NCBI GenBank assembly: GCA_023512835.1
Contig: CM042087.1
Location: forward strand, 54,229,897-54,293,896
Source: Taxillus chinensis
Taxonomy: Eukaryota > Streptophyta > Magnoliopsida > Santalales > Loranthaceae
Direction: 5' to 3'
Length of the DNA: 64,000 bases
Shown: one piece after another, positions 11,385-22,881 of the stretch
How the letters are laid out: the number at the start of each line of letters is the position of its first letter
Numbering within the stretch: the first letter of the stretch is position 1
Position numbers and translations under genes: made by a program
Notes under the pieces: model-generated
Seen by the model: only the letters and a program-made list of their open reading frames with translations
Told to the model about the DNA's origin: nothing
Databases searched by the model: none

Positions 11385-12634
11385 ATGACGGCTGAATAGG
11401 TGCCCAAATATGCGCCCAATATTTCTCTTCTTTATATATGTTTTACCTAATTCGAATAGTATATATGGTATATATTTTATTTATGCTTTAACATCATATT
11501 CTCCATTCCTATTTTTATTCTTTTAAATTATTTTTTATTTTTTATTTATTATTTTTATCTCCTTCATTTATTACAATCAATCAAAAGTATATATATGTTA
11601 AGAAATATATTAAAAAATTATTTAAATGATGAGTAGTAATCCTCTAAATATAAAAATTTTCATTTTGGTTTCTATTCTAAAATTTTATTTTAAAGATTCT
11701 GATGTAGACTCTTTTTTACCAAAACTTTGAAACTATCTTTGAAATAAAAAAAATCATTATAAAGAATCTAATGTAATTATTCTTAGACAATCCAGATTAC
11801 ATCACCTAGTGTGCAACAAAACACACATTATGTAGAACACAAAAATTAAACCAGCTTTCCACGATAGAAAGTATCCACAATACAAAAATCAAATCAAGAA
11901 ACTTTTTCAAATCTGTCACAAATTTAACATCATGTGGGCAAGCCAAGGCTTAGTTAGTTTCAACCCTTACATCAAAGGCAAATTCTAGCAGTACATGCTT
12001 TAGAATATTTAGAGGGAACATGTTAATGTAGGTGGATGCATTATACTATTCACGTTAGTTTTTTTCCTGCCATTTACATATTTTTTGTATAATTTAGAGA
12101 ATTTTTTTTAGAATTTTAGTAAAAAATAGTCTTTCATTAACTTTTCTAAAATAAGATTTAGAAATAAGAAATAAATAGTAAATTTCTATATCCGAGGAGT
12201 TTTATTTATTTTTCAAAAATATTTTTCATAATTTTTTTAACCATGTCAATTTTTAAATGGTTATAATAAATAGAAGAGAAACTAATAATAATAACAAAGA
12301 AAGAATAAAATAATATTATGTTAATAGAATAGAAAAATGACAGAGAATGAAATATACAATTTTTTGAAAATAAATAAAAGTTTTAATAAAAGTTAAAAAA
12401 GTCTTTTTTTAGTTAAAATTTAAAAGAAAATATAGAAAATCTAACGTAAATGCTCTCCATATTTTTAGATCATCTTCAATGCATTAGGTAAAGTCATAGC
12501 TAAAGTTAAATTAACTAAAAATTCTCTCCAATGATCTAGGTAAATCGATAGTAAAAGTAATAATAAAAGGTCAATATAGATATAACTTTAGCTTTCACTG
12601 ATCATGCCACATCAGTCAATAATTCCAATACCAT
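11385..12634. other. Intergenic, AT-rich, possible MITE remains
   Basis: No gene is recognised. 'acgttag' near 12050 and 'ctaacgt' near 12442 are inverted and enclose AT-rich DNA ending in 'aaatgctctcc', which looks like a worn MITE, but the termini do not pair well. Similar partial words ('gattctgatgtagactc') occur near 11695. Confidence 0.4.
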
Positions 12635-12781
12635 ATGTATCCTTTATCATCTCACCTTCGTCAATGTTTCTGGGTGATACTGCTTGATCATCACCCTAGC
12701 CCTCATCTTCCTTGTTGTTGCAAGCGCTGGTGCCCAAACCCCCAAGAGCTCCCCTACTGCAGTACCTTCCCTAAAGACCAT
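12635..12781 (+). pseudogene. Arabinogalactan-protein-like fragment, interrupted
   Basis: From about 12690 the plus frame reads a hydrophobic signal-peptide-like run (LALIFLVVASAGAQ) followed by TPKSSPTAVPS. That is the layout of a classical AGP or AG-peptide: cleavage before Gln, then Pro/Ser/Thr/Ala-rich sequence with hydroxyproline-type dipeptides. The only in-frame upstream codons include a stop. An ATG in another frame (12664) is joined only if a base is gained or lost. An LTR begins at 12782 and cuts the frame after PSLKTI. Sequence resuming at about 15040 reads SPPAAIAIPPMATTTT, which could be the severed C-terminal part. The assignment rests on composition only. Confidence 0.35.
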
Positions 12782-13420
12782 TGTCACGTCCCCAAATCCC
12801 AGAAGGACCGAAACTAAGAGTGTGACTTCCCCATGCCCGCACCCGAAGGGTCAAGGGGTTGGTGACTAGCACCGATATGGACTACACATCGGGTGCTGCC
12901 CAAGATAAACCTGTACATTCATACATTAGGGGTATTCCTGTACATTCCCACATGCTATGAAGTTAAGGAAAATAATTTATTAATAACAGAGTCATGCTAT
13001 AATTCCAATACAACTTCCACGGACCCTCGTCCAGATATTCAAATAATAAAATCAATCATATTTTACAAAATCCATAAACCAAGTTATTACAAAATTTAAA
13101 ACAAACAAAAAATTAGCTTTGGACCAGCCTCTAGCGAATGAGTCGATACCTGAAACATGTCAACAAAGTAGGGGTGAGCACAAATGCCCAGTAGGTGATC
13201 TCCATCTCCTCACCATCCTATAACATGAATTCCTAAGTCTACATGATCGGTGTATGCTTGTGCCAGAGTAGTGTTCTACTTTATCACAATAAGCTTCCAT
13301 TCAATCACAAAATATAATATCACACACATTACATTTCATTCATTAAGGGTACACACCAAACAATCCAACCATCCAGGAGATTCTCACATCCAACTTCAAG
13401 GATTCCAGTCATTACCAAAT

Positions 13421-13530
13421 AGCCATATGTGGGACCTGTGGTGTCCCTAACGACAACCTGCCACATATGGGACCTCAGTTAACCAGCCACATAGGGGACC
13501 TGCGGCCTCTTGCCAGCTCTATGTGGGACC
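13421..13530. repeat. Iterated CCACATATGGGACC words
   Basis: Three to four copies of 'CCACATATGGGACCT' or variants, spaced about 35 bp. They match the reverse complement of blocks at 32038-32150 and 36700-36770 in the related LTRs. Confidence 0.7.
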
Positions 13531-14278
13531 TGTGGTTAACCCAACCAACTCCACCACCAATTTCACATATAATCAATAAATAGAATATTTCAACAGTCAA
13601 AATTCAATACAACAGCCTTACAAAATATTTAATTCATCAATCCGGCACTAACCACAAATAATATATAAATATTCATCAAATATCCAATACCTTAAATATC
13701 AATTAAGTAATATTAAGCTACGTACAAGTAACATTTAAATGCCAAATTTCTAACATTGAACTACAAACAATATTTCTAGTGTCAGACTATAAATATCAAG
13801 CCACAAATAATGTTTCTAATATCAAACTATTAATGTCAAGCCTCCAACAATATTTTAGATGATAAATTAATAATATCAAGCTTCAAGTAATACTTCATAT
13901 TATTAAACTATAATATCAAACCCAAGCACTATTTTCATTATTAAACTAACAATATCATAATTCTTGTTTGACCTTGCTATTGGAATGATATCAATGAATA
14001 TGTTATTTTTACTACTAAATCAAATCAAATTAAATTTATTTATATATCTTGATAATTATCAAAATACACATATATAATACCATGCACGACTTCATAATAA
14101 TGCACGGATTTAATGCATGAATTTATTACCCACATATACAAACTATTGACACGTACAACTTAATTCTCATAATCAATTAAGCCCCCCTTTTTAAAAAAAT
14201 CTGACACTAAAAAAAGATGCTCCTTTTCTTTGACTGCCACGAAACCACGCATGTAAAGATGCCCCCTTTTTTTGATTA

Positions 14279-14315
14279 AGAAAAAATAAAATAAAATAAA
14301 ATAAAACAAAACCCT
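14279..14315. repeat. (AAAAT)n microsatellite
   Basis: A run of aaaat units inside the solo LTR. Confidence 0.8.
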
Positions 14316-15028
14316 TGTGCTGCATTGGATTGAACGGATTGTGGAGGCAGGAACGTGTAGGCCGCCGCCCCCCGTCATGGAAACGCTAACCAGGCTGTCA
14401 TTCAACAGCCTGGTGTGCTGCTGTTGCCGCGCGGAAGAAACCAGGCCAACTGGCCTGGTACGGGTAGAAATTAATAATAACTAATTAGAATATGATAAAA
14501 GGGATAACAAGTGCAATAGCTCGGCCAAGGATTCGAAACTGGTTGAATCACGCCGCACTACAACAATCGTCCAACCATATGTATATACACGTAAATGAAT
14601 ATATTTATATAAATACATACATATCCAAACGTTTATATATATATATATATATTCTAACAGTTTGTGTTCGTACAATAGAATAACGAGGAATCAAGAATCA
14701 CCTACCTCTTGCCTTCCGAAGGGATTAAACTCGCAAGAACGGTCTAGAATCGGCGAAGAACGATGAAGAACGCGAAGAACACTAAGAACTCTCCTCCGAC
14801 GGCTAGGGTTTCTCAAAACAAAGTTATAATAAATAATAAAACCCCAAAACCCTATTTTTAATTAAAATTCGTCCTATTCCTTAATAATTTCCAAAAAGCC
14901 CTTCAAAATTCAAATTTTCCCTTATTAACTCTCAATTTAACTCCCAAAATTTATTAAATAATCCCTAGAGGCTTCTGGACCTCAAATTAGGCCCAAATAT
15001 TATCAAAACGATCGTATAAATGGCTACA

Positions 15029-15659
15029 TTCTCACTAGTATCACCTCCTGCTGCCATAGCCATTCCTCCCATGGCCACCACTACAACCCGCAAACAGAAA
15101 TAGAGAGTTCCCAACAAAGCTCTCCCATTGCAGCACCTTTCTTCCCCCCCCCCCCCCCCAAAAGAGTTGTATAAGAAAAAAGAGAACGAATTAGGAATTA
15201 GGGATTAAAACAAAAATATAGATAACATATAATTAAAACATCATTAGCAAAACAATACTATAGCAAGTTAAATATAACTTTGGTTAACTAAATTTAATTT
15301 GAAAGGTTAAAAATACTCCTCATAATGCCATGTCGCCCACACAAAACATGTCAGGTTGATCCCACAATTGTTGAAGAAAAACAAATAGGAAACAAAGAGG
15401 CCAGTAATGAGTCTCGAAATTATGCATAAAATAAAATTAAGTAATAAAATAATACTTTATCCATTTCATATTGGCTTAGTTAATGATGTGATTTTAAAAG
15501 AAATTATGCTAATTTTGCCGGAAAAAAATTACTATGGAAATATATAGGTGAGCGTTTAGTTAATAATGATTTTGAAAGTGTTATAGTTTGGTAAATTGAA
15601 ATAAAAAATATTGTAAAGATTTAGAAAGACAAAATTATCTTTAATTTTTAAATCTTAAA
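15029..15659. other. Intergenic with poly-C run
   Basis: It contains an uninterrupted run of 16 C at 15144-15159 and the possible severed AGP-like tail (15040-15105). Otherwise it is AT-rich without a gene. Confidence 0.5.
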
Positions 15660-15667
15660 CCTGTACC

Positions 15668-16348
15668 TAGGGGTGCTACCCACCATAGCGGGGGCGGGGT
15701 TTACCTATTACCGTACCCCGCCCCCGCCTAGGCGGGTAAAATTTTTTTAAAATCGTACCCCGCCTCATGTGTAGGCGGGGCGGGGTAAGCGGCCGGAGGC
15801 TTTATCCGCCCGTACCCCGCTACCAACTTTTATTGATTTCTCTCTTAAAACAATTTTGCCTTTTAGACAGTAGATTAAATTTTAATATTGTATCTCGTTC
15901 CATATATAGGTGTGATAGGATATACCGTTATTTAATGTGTTTGCGAATGAGGTTCGATTTGCCCACATCTTGTTATCGCTTTTTATTGGATCTGTTCATA
16001 TCAATAATTTTAGCTTAAATTAAATTTCTACATCAATTTTAACCAAAAAATTATTAAAAATAATTTAATTTTACAATAATAAATATAATTTAAAAATATC
16101 AAAAATCAAAAATAATAGTTAAATAATAATATTTAAAATACTCTAAAATTATAAATAAACATTATTAAAATTAAGCGGGGCGCGGTATCCCGCTACCTAT
16201 TACCGCTCTTCGTCCCCGCTTAGAGCGGAGTGTCAAATTTAAAAACCGCACCCCGCTCTTGCTTGGGCGGGATAACTTGCCCCGCATAGCGGGAGCGGAA
16301 CGGATAGCGGGAAGGATAGCGGGGGCGGGTATCCATTGCCCACTCCTA
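15668..16348. mobile_element. hAT-type non-autonomous element (MITE)
   Basis: The ends are inverted relatives: TAGGGGTGCTACCCACCATA at 15668 and, on the opposite strand from 16348, TAGGAGTGGGCAATGGATA. Both continue into 'cccgcccccgct'. The flanks carry an 8-bp duplication with one mismatch, CCTGTACC (15660-15667) and CTTGTACC (16349-16356). TAGGGGTG-type termini and an 8-bp duplication are typical of hAT elements. The subterminal 150 bp on each side are packed with GCGGGG/CCCCGC words, while the centre is AT-rich with no transposase. Confidence 0.85.
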
Positions 16349-16356
16349 CTTGTACC

Positions 16357-17600
16357 CTTTTATTTTTAATTTTAAATAAAATTAATATTAATATTTTATA
16401 AATTTTAAAATTACTTACTAAAAAATAACTTTAAAAAACTATAAATTGAACAAATAAATTTTATTATTATTTTTACTTATAAAATAAACAAAACCAGTCC
16501 AATGCCAAACTAACCATTAGCGATTATATTTGGCAACTGGGACATTAGCCAAATTAACAGCAATAGAGCGCCCGACAGGTTTACACTTTTTTCTTAGCTG
16601 GAATTTAAATTTATAATGTGAATGCTTAAAAGGATAATGGCAGTGTAATTTCCTCTTTTTCTTCGACTTATCCTTCTCCACGTAATGTAATTTTTAGATT
16701 AAGAAGGAGGAAACATATCCGCTTCATCATTCTCCAAATAACAAGACCCACCTATAACAGCATTGGTTTTATCAAAATCAATGTCAAATGAGAAAAAATA
16801 TTTTTACATAAATTTTAAAATCTATTTCTTCATAAATTTAAATTAAATTAGTCATCATATTTATAAAAATATTAATATAATATTATTATTTTAATAAAAA
16901 AATTTAAACATTATGTGAATAAGATGAAGTGAATATTTTTGATTGTCAGTTTGAAGGAGAAAATCCATTTAATACTGTGCATTACTTATTTTTTAATAAT
17001 GATTAATCTATAATACTTTGTCGAATCTGATGAAAATGATATATTTATTGTAGTTAAAAGTTACATATTTAATATTTTAAACATTTGAATGATAATTTAT
17101 TTCTAATCTTTATTAAATTTTATATTTGTATTGGCTTTTGATGAAGTTATAATATTAATGTTCCTAGAGCATTCCTAAATATTTTTCATTTTTTTTTTAA
17201 TAAAAATCATACTTTTTAAAATTTTATCTTAAATTTATTGATTTTAAAAAAATTACATCTATTTTTTTATAATTTCTATAATCAATTGAAATAATATTTT
17301 TATATACTCTCTTTAGTACTTTAATTGTTTTTTCTTACCGTCATTCAAAAATTTAAAAAAGATATAAAAATATAAAAAAATATTTTTAGTAAATGAATAG
17401 TAATTCGCTTAAAAATACTATTTATTCCTTAATTTAGTATGTTTCAAAAAGATTTTCTAAATTTTATCCGCATATTATAAAAAAACTAAGCGGAGAAAAT
17501 CTTTAATGCAATATTCCCTCGCTTCGGTTTCCGAAAATGTTTGTTTTTTCCCGATATAAATATTTTTTGGAAATTACCCATATTGGCCAACAACACTGCT
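16357..17600. other. Intergenic, AT-rich
   Basis: No gene is recognised. It is very AT-rich with several low-complexity T/A runs. A stretch starting 'tagagcattcctaaat' near 17165 resembles a MITE end, but no partner end was found. Confidence 0.5.
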
Positions 17601-17608
17601 GAGGAACA

Positions 17609-17617
17609 TATAAATAG
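17609..17617 (+). promoter_or_regulatory. Candidate TATA box of TPD1-like gene
   Basis: TATAAATAG lies 153 bp upstream of the ATG at 17770. It is a good match to the plant TATA consensus and is followed by pyrimidine-rich sequence suitable for a leader. No other core promoter element was identified. Confidence 0.5.
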
Positions 17618-17769
17618 CAGTTTTTTTCCCAACTCCGTGAATAGTGAATCCATAAATTCTGTGTTAATGACTTCCCATCACACAGCTGTCGAATTTGACC
17701 CTTTTTAAACCAAAACATCCTTGGGTTTTTCCCCTTAATTTTCTTATCTCTCTCTACTACGTCCGAGAC

Positions 17770-17880
17770 ATGTTTTCACAAATAATACAGTCCGTGGTTT
17801 CAGTTTTCCTGCTGCTGCTTCTGATCCCATATTCTAATGGTTTGTGTTTTGTCATTGCTGTATTACGTACTAACATGTGC

Positions 17881-17911
<31 letters not shown>

Positions 17912-18363
17912 CACACACACACGTGTATGTGGGCATATTTTATGTTCCTAGCTAATATAATTATTATTATATCGAACTCGATCCCCTGATAATTGCAGGA
18001 TTGGAGACCTCCAACTCAACCAGTCGCAAGCTTCTCCGCTACTGGGGTGATAATACGTGCACGGCTGACAGTCTAGTGATCAGCCAAGGTCCAACTGGTA
18101 CGCTCCCTAGCGGTATCCCATGCTACTCCGTCACCATCAGTAACACCTGCGTCACTGGCAACTCCATTTCGGGGATCCACGTCCACTGTGGATGGTTCGC
18201 CTCCACTCGCCTCATCAATCCCTCTGTTTTCAAGCGCCTTGGCTTCGACGACTGCCTGGTGAACAACGGCGCTCCTCTCGCCAGCGGCAACTCTATCCAC
18301 TTCCAGTACACCAACTCCTTTCTCTACCGCCTGTCCGTCGCCTCAGCCAATGTCGACGCCTAA
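17770..18363 (+). CDS. TPD1-like (TAPETUM DETERMINANT 1-like) secreted protein, 2 exons
   Basis: Exon 1 (17770-17839) encodes a signal peptide (MFSQIIQSVV... then five Leu, ending IPYSNG). A GT-AG intron (17840-17998) follows in phase 1, and exon 2 (17999-18363) completes a 144-residue protein. The mature part carries the TPD1 family signature: ISQGPTGTLPSGIP (52-64), CVTG (74-77), SGIHVHCGWF (81-90), RLINPSVFKRL (94-104), DDCLVNNG (107-114). TPD1 is a small secreted ligand of the LRR receptor kinase EMS1/EXS that fixes tapetal fate in anthers; broader paralogs act elsewhere. Here Cys are at 44, 65, 74, 87 and 109. The family's usual Cys after 'CVTG' and the C-terminal Cys are absent, while Cys65 is extra. 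Splicing is inferred from frame continuity and splice dinucleotides. This is the only clearly intact host gene in the window. Confidence 0.88.
17840..17998 (+). other. Intron of TPD1-like gene with microsatellite
   Basis: A 159-bp GT...AG intron with acceptor context 'ataattgcag'. It contains a compound (CT)n(TA)n(CA)n microsatellite near 17881-17922. Confidence 0.8.
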
Positions 18364-18596
18364 AACTAATTATAATATGTTTCAACGTTTGGATAACTAT
18401 TCGTCAGTAGTAGCAGCAGTGATGGGTTCTTGGGTTTGGGTGTCTGCCCAGCCAAAACACACCATTAAGCAGATTGTTTATGGACATCAATAGGTATTAG
18501 ACATGATTTTACACTTGGGGAGCCTTTTGCATGCAGCTATCATTGGTTCATCTCATCTTTATGTACGGTTTTCTTTTGCAGTTTCATTTTGCCTCA

Positions 18597-18602
18597 AATA
18601 AA
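18597..18602 (+). terminator. Candidate polyadenylation signal
   Basis: AATAAA lies 234 bp after the stop codon of the TPD1-like gene, within T-rich 3' sequence. It is a plausible near-upstream polyadenylation element. Confidence 0.45.
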
Positions 18603-18609
18603 TTATGAG

Positions 18610-19620
18610 ACGCTTTTTAGTGCCATGAGAACTGCAACGCATTTCTTTTCTTAATAGCTGACTATTGCGAGGGAATCTTCAAAGATTTAGCATTCTATAA
18701 TGAGCAAATTTTATATTATGGATTTGCTGTTGTAATTTAAATGGTAGAAAAATCTAAGCACTAAAATAGCATCACAAGACAGCAAGGATCTGATTGGACC
18801 CGGCTTTCTAGAGGCCTGCTAACAGTAATTGGACTCTGCTTTATATATGTGTTTATGGTATCAAATCGGTTCGGACTTCTGAATCCCAAAATAATTGTTC
18901 GGTATGCCGGACTGACGGCCGGTGTTCCAGTTTAATTTTCTTCTAGGCATTAATTTATTAAGGTAATTCTCAAAACATTTTTAGTGGTTGTGCCATTTTT
19001 TTAAAATTTAGTTAATGTGGGATTTTTTATGAAATTATTAACATTTTTAATGAATGTGTTTGAGTAATAAATTTAAGAAAATAGCATGAGTAGAATCGAA
19101 AACTCAACCCATTTGAGCTCTTTGCATACAGGACTAACAACAATTTCACTTTATTTGTTTATATATATAACATTAATCTACTATAAATTCAAAAAAAAAA
19201 AATATATAGAAAACATCTAAAAATTTCAAATCACTATAAAAATAGTTGACTCTGTAAAACAATTAATAATAAAAATATTGACTCTATAATAATTTATACT
19301 GCAAATTTTTTATATTTATATTTTAGCCAAAATAAAAATGCATGACAATATAATAATTTACATCCAAAACTATTTGTATTTGTTTTACCCAAAATGTGTA
19401 CTATTTAACCGTTTTTTTAAAACAACTAGTTTTTTTTATTTTTTATGTTTTTATATATGTATTTTAATATATGTATATATAATTACTCAAACTCATTAAA
19501 TTACTATGATATGTTAGCCTAGTGGGATTTTCACAAAGGACCGTACGGGGAACCCCAAACCCCTATTTAGTTAGGCTTTTATAAGTCTCGTAGTTTTTTT
19601 TTAAATATAGTATTTAATAA
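18610..19620. other. Intergenic, AT-rich
   Basis: No gene or clear element is recognised. Short ORFs are chance. Confidence 0.5.
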
Positions 19621-19623
19621 CCT

Positions 19624-19926
19624 AAAGAATAGTAGTAGACTAGCTAAAATTTTTAATAAATTTATTTACATACAGTAATATTAGTCACAAATTGTACTCA
19701 AAATCTATATTTTGACAATAAATTTTGTTTAAATTATAAATTTTGAGACATTAGCTAGATAAATTTGATTTAATTTAATTAAATTTGGTTAGACGGTACT
19801 TTGAAGTTTGAAATTTTAATAAAATTTATAACCAAAATACAGACCTCAAGTATAATTTGTGGCTAATATTACTATATTTATATAGATGTGTTGAAAATTT
19901 AGCTAGTCCACTAGTAGTGCTCTTAG
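19624..19926. mobile_element. Long-TIR MITE / foldback element
   Basis: About 90 bp at the left (19626-19715) is the inverted complement of about 90 bp at the right (19836-19924). Paired words include 'gtagactagcta' with 'tagctagtccac', 'gtaatattagtcacaaatt' with 'aatttgtggctaatattac', and 'atctatattttg' with 'caaaatacagac'. The arms are roughly 75-80 percent matched. The interior is AT-rich without coding capacity. No convincing target duplication could be assigned. Confidence 0.7.
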
Positions 19927-20034
19927 AGTATTCACATTATTTTTCTTAAATTTGACTTTCTAAAATAAACAAAAGTACTTTTTTTTTATTACTTTAACAA
20001 TCACTTTTTATGGCATACTTTTTAGCATATTTAT

Positions 20035-21293
20035 TGTAATGACCTATGTTTAAGCCATTGGGAAGTTAGCCTTAGAATGAGATAAGTGTTATAGAGACAA
20101 TATTTCATGTTTAGGAGAGGACTCTTGACCGCTTTACTTACTGGGAGAGCCTCGATGGGAGTCTCGCTACCCGGTTAGCGAGCGGGAGTTAAACAGGTAG
20201 TGCCCCTTGTGAGGTCAAGGGCAGCACCCTAAAAACCAAATTATTTTGGAGAGGCTGAACTGGATGGTCGATTGAGGTTTGGTCGACGTGACATGTGGTT
20301 GATAGAAGGCTTTGTAGTTAACGTGGTTGACCTAGCTCAATTATGGTTGATGTTGACTAGAGGAGACTCCAAAGACTTTGGTTGACCTAGCATGAATTAT
20401 GATGTGTGGTTGATGTGGTTGATACAACTTCACATCGACCATACATGAGTGAGATCGACCTCCCTTGGTTGATGTGAGGTGTTTGGTCGATGCGATAAGT
20501 GGTGGTCAATGTGCTTATCTTTTGGTCGATGTTGACCCTGCACGAATACCTATTTTTGATATACATAGTATTGTTATTGTTTTTATTTTTATTTTGTTTT
20601 TGAAGTCAAGTTATAATAGAGAGAGAGAGAGGCCCTTAACCTTAAGAGGAATGATTATCTGCAATTTTAAACCTTAAGTTCAACTAAAATTGACGTTGAG
20701 ATTTTGCATCCATCTCTTAAACTTGCCTGTTGGTTGTAGTTTGTGTGGTTATACCATGTTCTAAAGCGAGGATTCAAGGTTGGAATATGTATATATAGGT
20801 AATTATATATAAATTCATATGTGTGATCGCATATATGAATATAGGCTTGAGATAGCGTGTCATATGTGTATTGTTCTTATTCACAGTTTGAGTATGTTTG
20901 AAGGAGTTTAGAGGTGTATTATAGTGTTAACATGGGATAAAAATTAGTTCTTACAGGTTGAAGGTCATGGGGTTTGCTATAGTTTGTCCCACCTTGTGTT
21001 CTTTTACTCTATCGTTTCCATAGTGTTTTGAGGGAAAACCCTATAAAGTCCATATAAGGACTTGGTTAAACATTGTACTATAGACGAAGGAGGTCATAAG
21101 TATTGGTAATGATATGTGTCGCTAAATTATATCTTATATTGAGGACGTGAGCTTATTTTCAGTGTTATTGAGGTGTTCTATTGAGCTATGTTTGTACTTA
21201 AGAAAGAAAGGTCTATGAGCATTATTATTGAGGTGCTATGTTGAATCATAATTTGTAGTAAAATATATGTGTGTATATATTAAAAGTCCCAAA
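20035..21293 (+). mobile_element. Gypsy-type LTR fragment, cut by Copia insertion
   Basis: It starts TGTAATGACC, resembling the TGTAAAGACC start of the LTR at 30181 and TGTAAGACCC of the LTR ending at 26882. No CA end is found before the Copia LTR starts at 21294, so the rest may lie beyond the Copia nest, outside the window. It contains iterated GGTCGATG/GGTTGATG words at 20260-20540. The boundary calls are inferred. Confidence 0.5.
20260..20545. repeat. GGTCGATG/GGTTGATGTG iterations
   Basis: About 15 occurrences of GGT(C/T)GA(T/C) words, many followed by GTG, with irregular spacing in roughly 280 bp. Confidence 0.75.
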
Positions 21294-21945
21294 TGCACTG
21301 TGAGAGGAGGGATCAGTACATTAGTTTCATTTTAATTCCAATCACCCTTGATGATCTTACCTAGCCAACTTAGGTTATCAGTTTTGATGCAATATGAATT
21401 AAACAAACAACCACAACACACAACAATTACATGGTTTATCATACAATATGTAGAGCTATGTCCACGGTGTGATTAGCAATTTGCTAACCACAAGATCTCC
21501 AATGTGAGGTTTAGGATAACACACTACTATCTAAGGCACACTACCTCAAATACACGTTTTAGGGTCTCTGCCCTTGGGTTCACTACTCTATTACAATCAA
21601 CACAAAGATAGCTAAACCTTACTAGTTCTAGATTTACAAAGAGTATAAAGATGATTTCTCAAATCTGAAACACAACTTGGCTCACTGTCGTAACAACCTA
21701 ACCACAAGCTGATAAAACTATCAACCTGAGAGAAATCAAATTGAAGCTCTTGTTATTGTAGACTAACCCGTCTCCTCTAAGGTTCCTCTTTCTAACCTCT
21801 TGAATGAGCATAGCACACTCCTTATATTTGGATTTTGATCTTTGGTTAATTCACAATCACTATAGTTCACTTTTATTTAAAGATTATTAACTAAAAAGCT
21901 CTGGAGCTCTCTTTATCTCCCATAATAGGTTAGAATGACATTTAC

Positions 21946-21992
<47 letters not shown>
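21946..21992. repeat. (TA)n microsatellite
   Basis: About 47 bp of uninterrupted alternating T/A inside the Copia LTR. Confidence 0.9.
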
Positions 21993-21995
<3 letters not shown>

Positions 21996-22223
21996 ATATA
22001 TAACCCTAAACTTCTCTCATATAACCAACAACTAACTCCTAGGCATTGATCTCTTTCTTTAATTTAATCTTAACCCTTGGATCTAGGTTAAAGCCTCTTT
22101 ATTAACCTAATACAACATCTAATTCTCCACCATTGATTCAATATAATCTCACTCATTAGATCACTTTTTTAAAGACAAATAGATCTCAACCATTCATTTG
22201 GTGAACTGTGATCTGTATGTGCC

Positions 22224-22550
22224 GATGTTAGTATTTTGACCATAACTTTTTCTACAGTTCTCGAATTTACTTGAGATCAAAACCAAAGTTTTAGGTATTA
22301 AAGTCTTCTATCTACCGGTGAAATTTGGTGTAATTTCGAGCAAACAACACCCTACATGTATACATCATTACATTTGCACAACTGGTGTGAGTATTTTGCC
22401 CATAACTTTCTCTACAGAGCTTAAAATGACTCTAGGTCAAAAGCAAACATATAGATTTTATAGTCCTCTATCCATGAGTAAAATTTGGTGCAATTCAAAG
22501 CTAAAAAACTTATACATGTATCAACAACAAATTACACGGTTCAGGAACCA
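22224..22550. repeat. Imperfect ~165-bp tandem duplication in LTR
   Basis: The order 'agtattttg(a/c)ccataactttctctacag', 'gatcaaaa/ggtcaaaa', 'gtcctctatc', 'aaatttggtg', 'catgtatca' appears twice in direct orientation. Confidence 0.7.
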
Positions 22551-22867
22551 TTTACCTCAATCTGCTTCCTTATTGACTTCCTTTTTCAGATGGTGCAATT
22601 TAGAGTTAAAAAAATCCTTGCATGTGTCAACAAGAAGTTACACGATTCATTTTCCATTCACTTTAATTTGCTTCTCTGAACCACCTCTTTCAGATGTTAT
22701 AATTTGGTCATGAATAGATGGCTATCTCTTCCTTCATTTGGTGTCACTTGGAGAAGAAAACAACTCTTAACAATCACCATATAAGGTTGACAACAAAGAC
22801 TGTAGTTGATAATAATGACAACACAATCAACTATATCAACTTTTAATAACTCACATTGAGAATAACA

Positions 22868-22881
22868 ATCTCCCCCTTTGG
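22868..22881 (-). other. Polypurine tract of host Copia element
   Basis: CCAAAGGGGGAGAT on the minus strand immediately precedes the LTR start TGTTATTCTC. This is the plus-strand priming site. Confidence 0.85.

Larger units (their letters stand above)
12782..15028 (-). mobile_element. Gypsy-type solo LTR, family B
   Basis: The segment is the reverse-orientation relative of the LTR at 30181-32783. Shared blocks are the end (TGTCACGTCCCCAAATCC on plus), the 'gagcacaaatgcccagtaggtgat' block near 13170, the repeated 'ccacatatgggacc' words at 13420-13530, and the 'gattcttgattcc'-type block near 14700. The end at 15028 is a CA following 'atggcta'. No internal domain is present, so it looks like a solo LTR. 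No perfect target duplication was found (accat before, ttctc after), so the right edge is less certain. Confidence 0.7.
21294..22867 (-). repeat. 3' LTR of the host Copia element
   Basis: The 1574-bp LTR starts TGCACTGTGAGAGGAGGG and ends GAGAATAACA on the plus strand. On the minus strand it starts TGTTATTCTC, directly after the polypurine tract. It includes a TA microsatellite (about 21946-21992) and an imperfect tandem duplication of about 165 bp (22224-22550). The ORFs at 22318-22713 fall in this non-coding LTR. Confidence 0.8.

Noticed and set aside
14481..14683. ORFs with Tyr-Ile repeats on both strands
   Set aside because: They are produced by a TA microsatellite within a solo LTR.
18073..18314. 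Antisense ORFs over the TPD1-like exon 2
   Set aside because: Shadow frames of a conserved coding exon, with no family match of their own.
22318..22713. 131-codon plus-strand ORF
   Set aside because: It lies wholly in the Copia 3' LTR and spans an imperfect tandem duplication. No domain or codon bias is seen.
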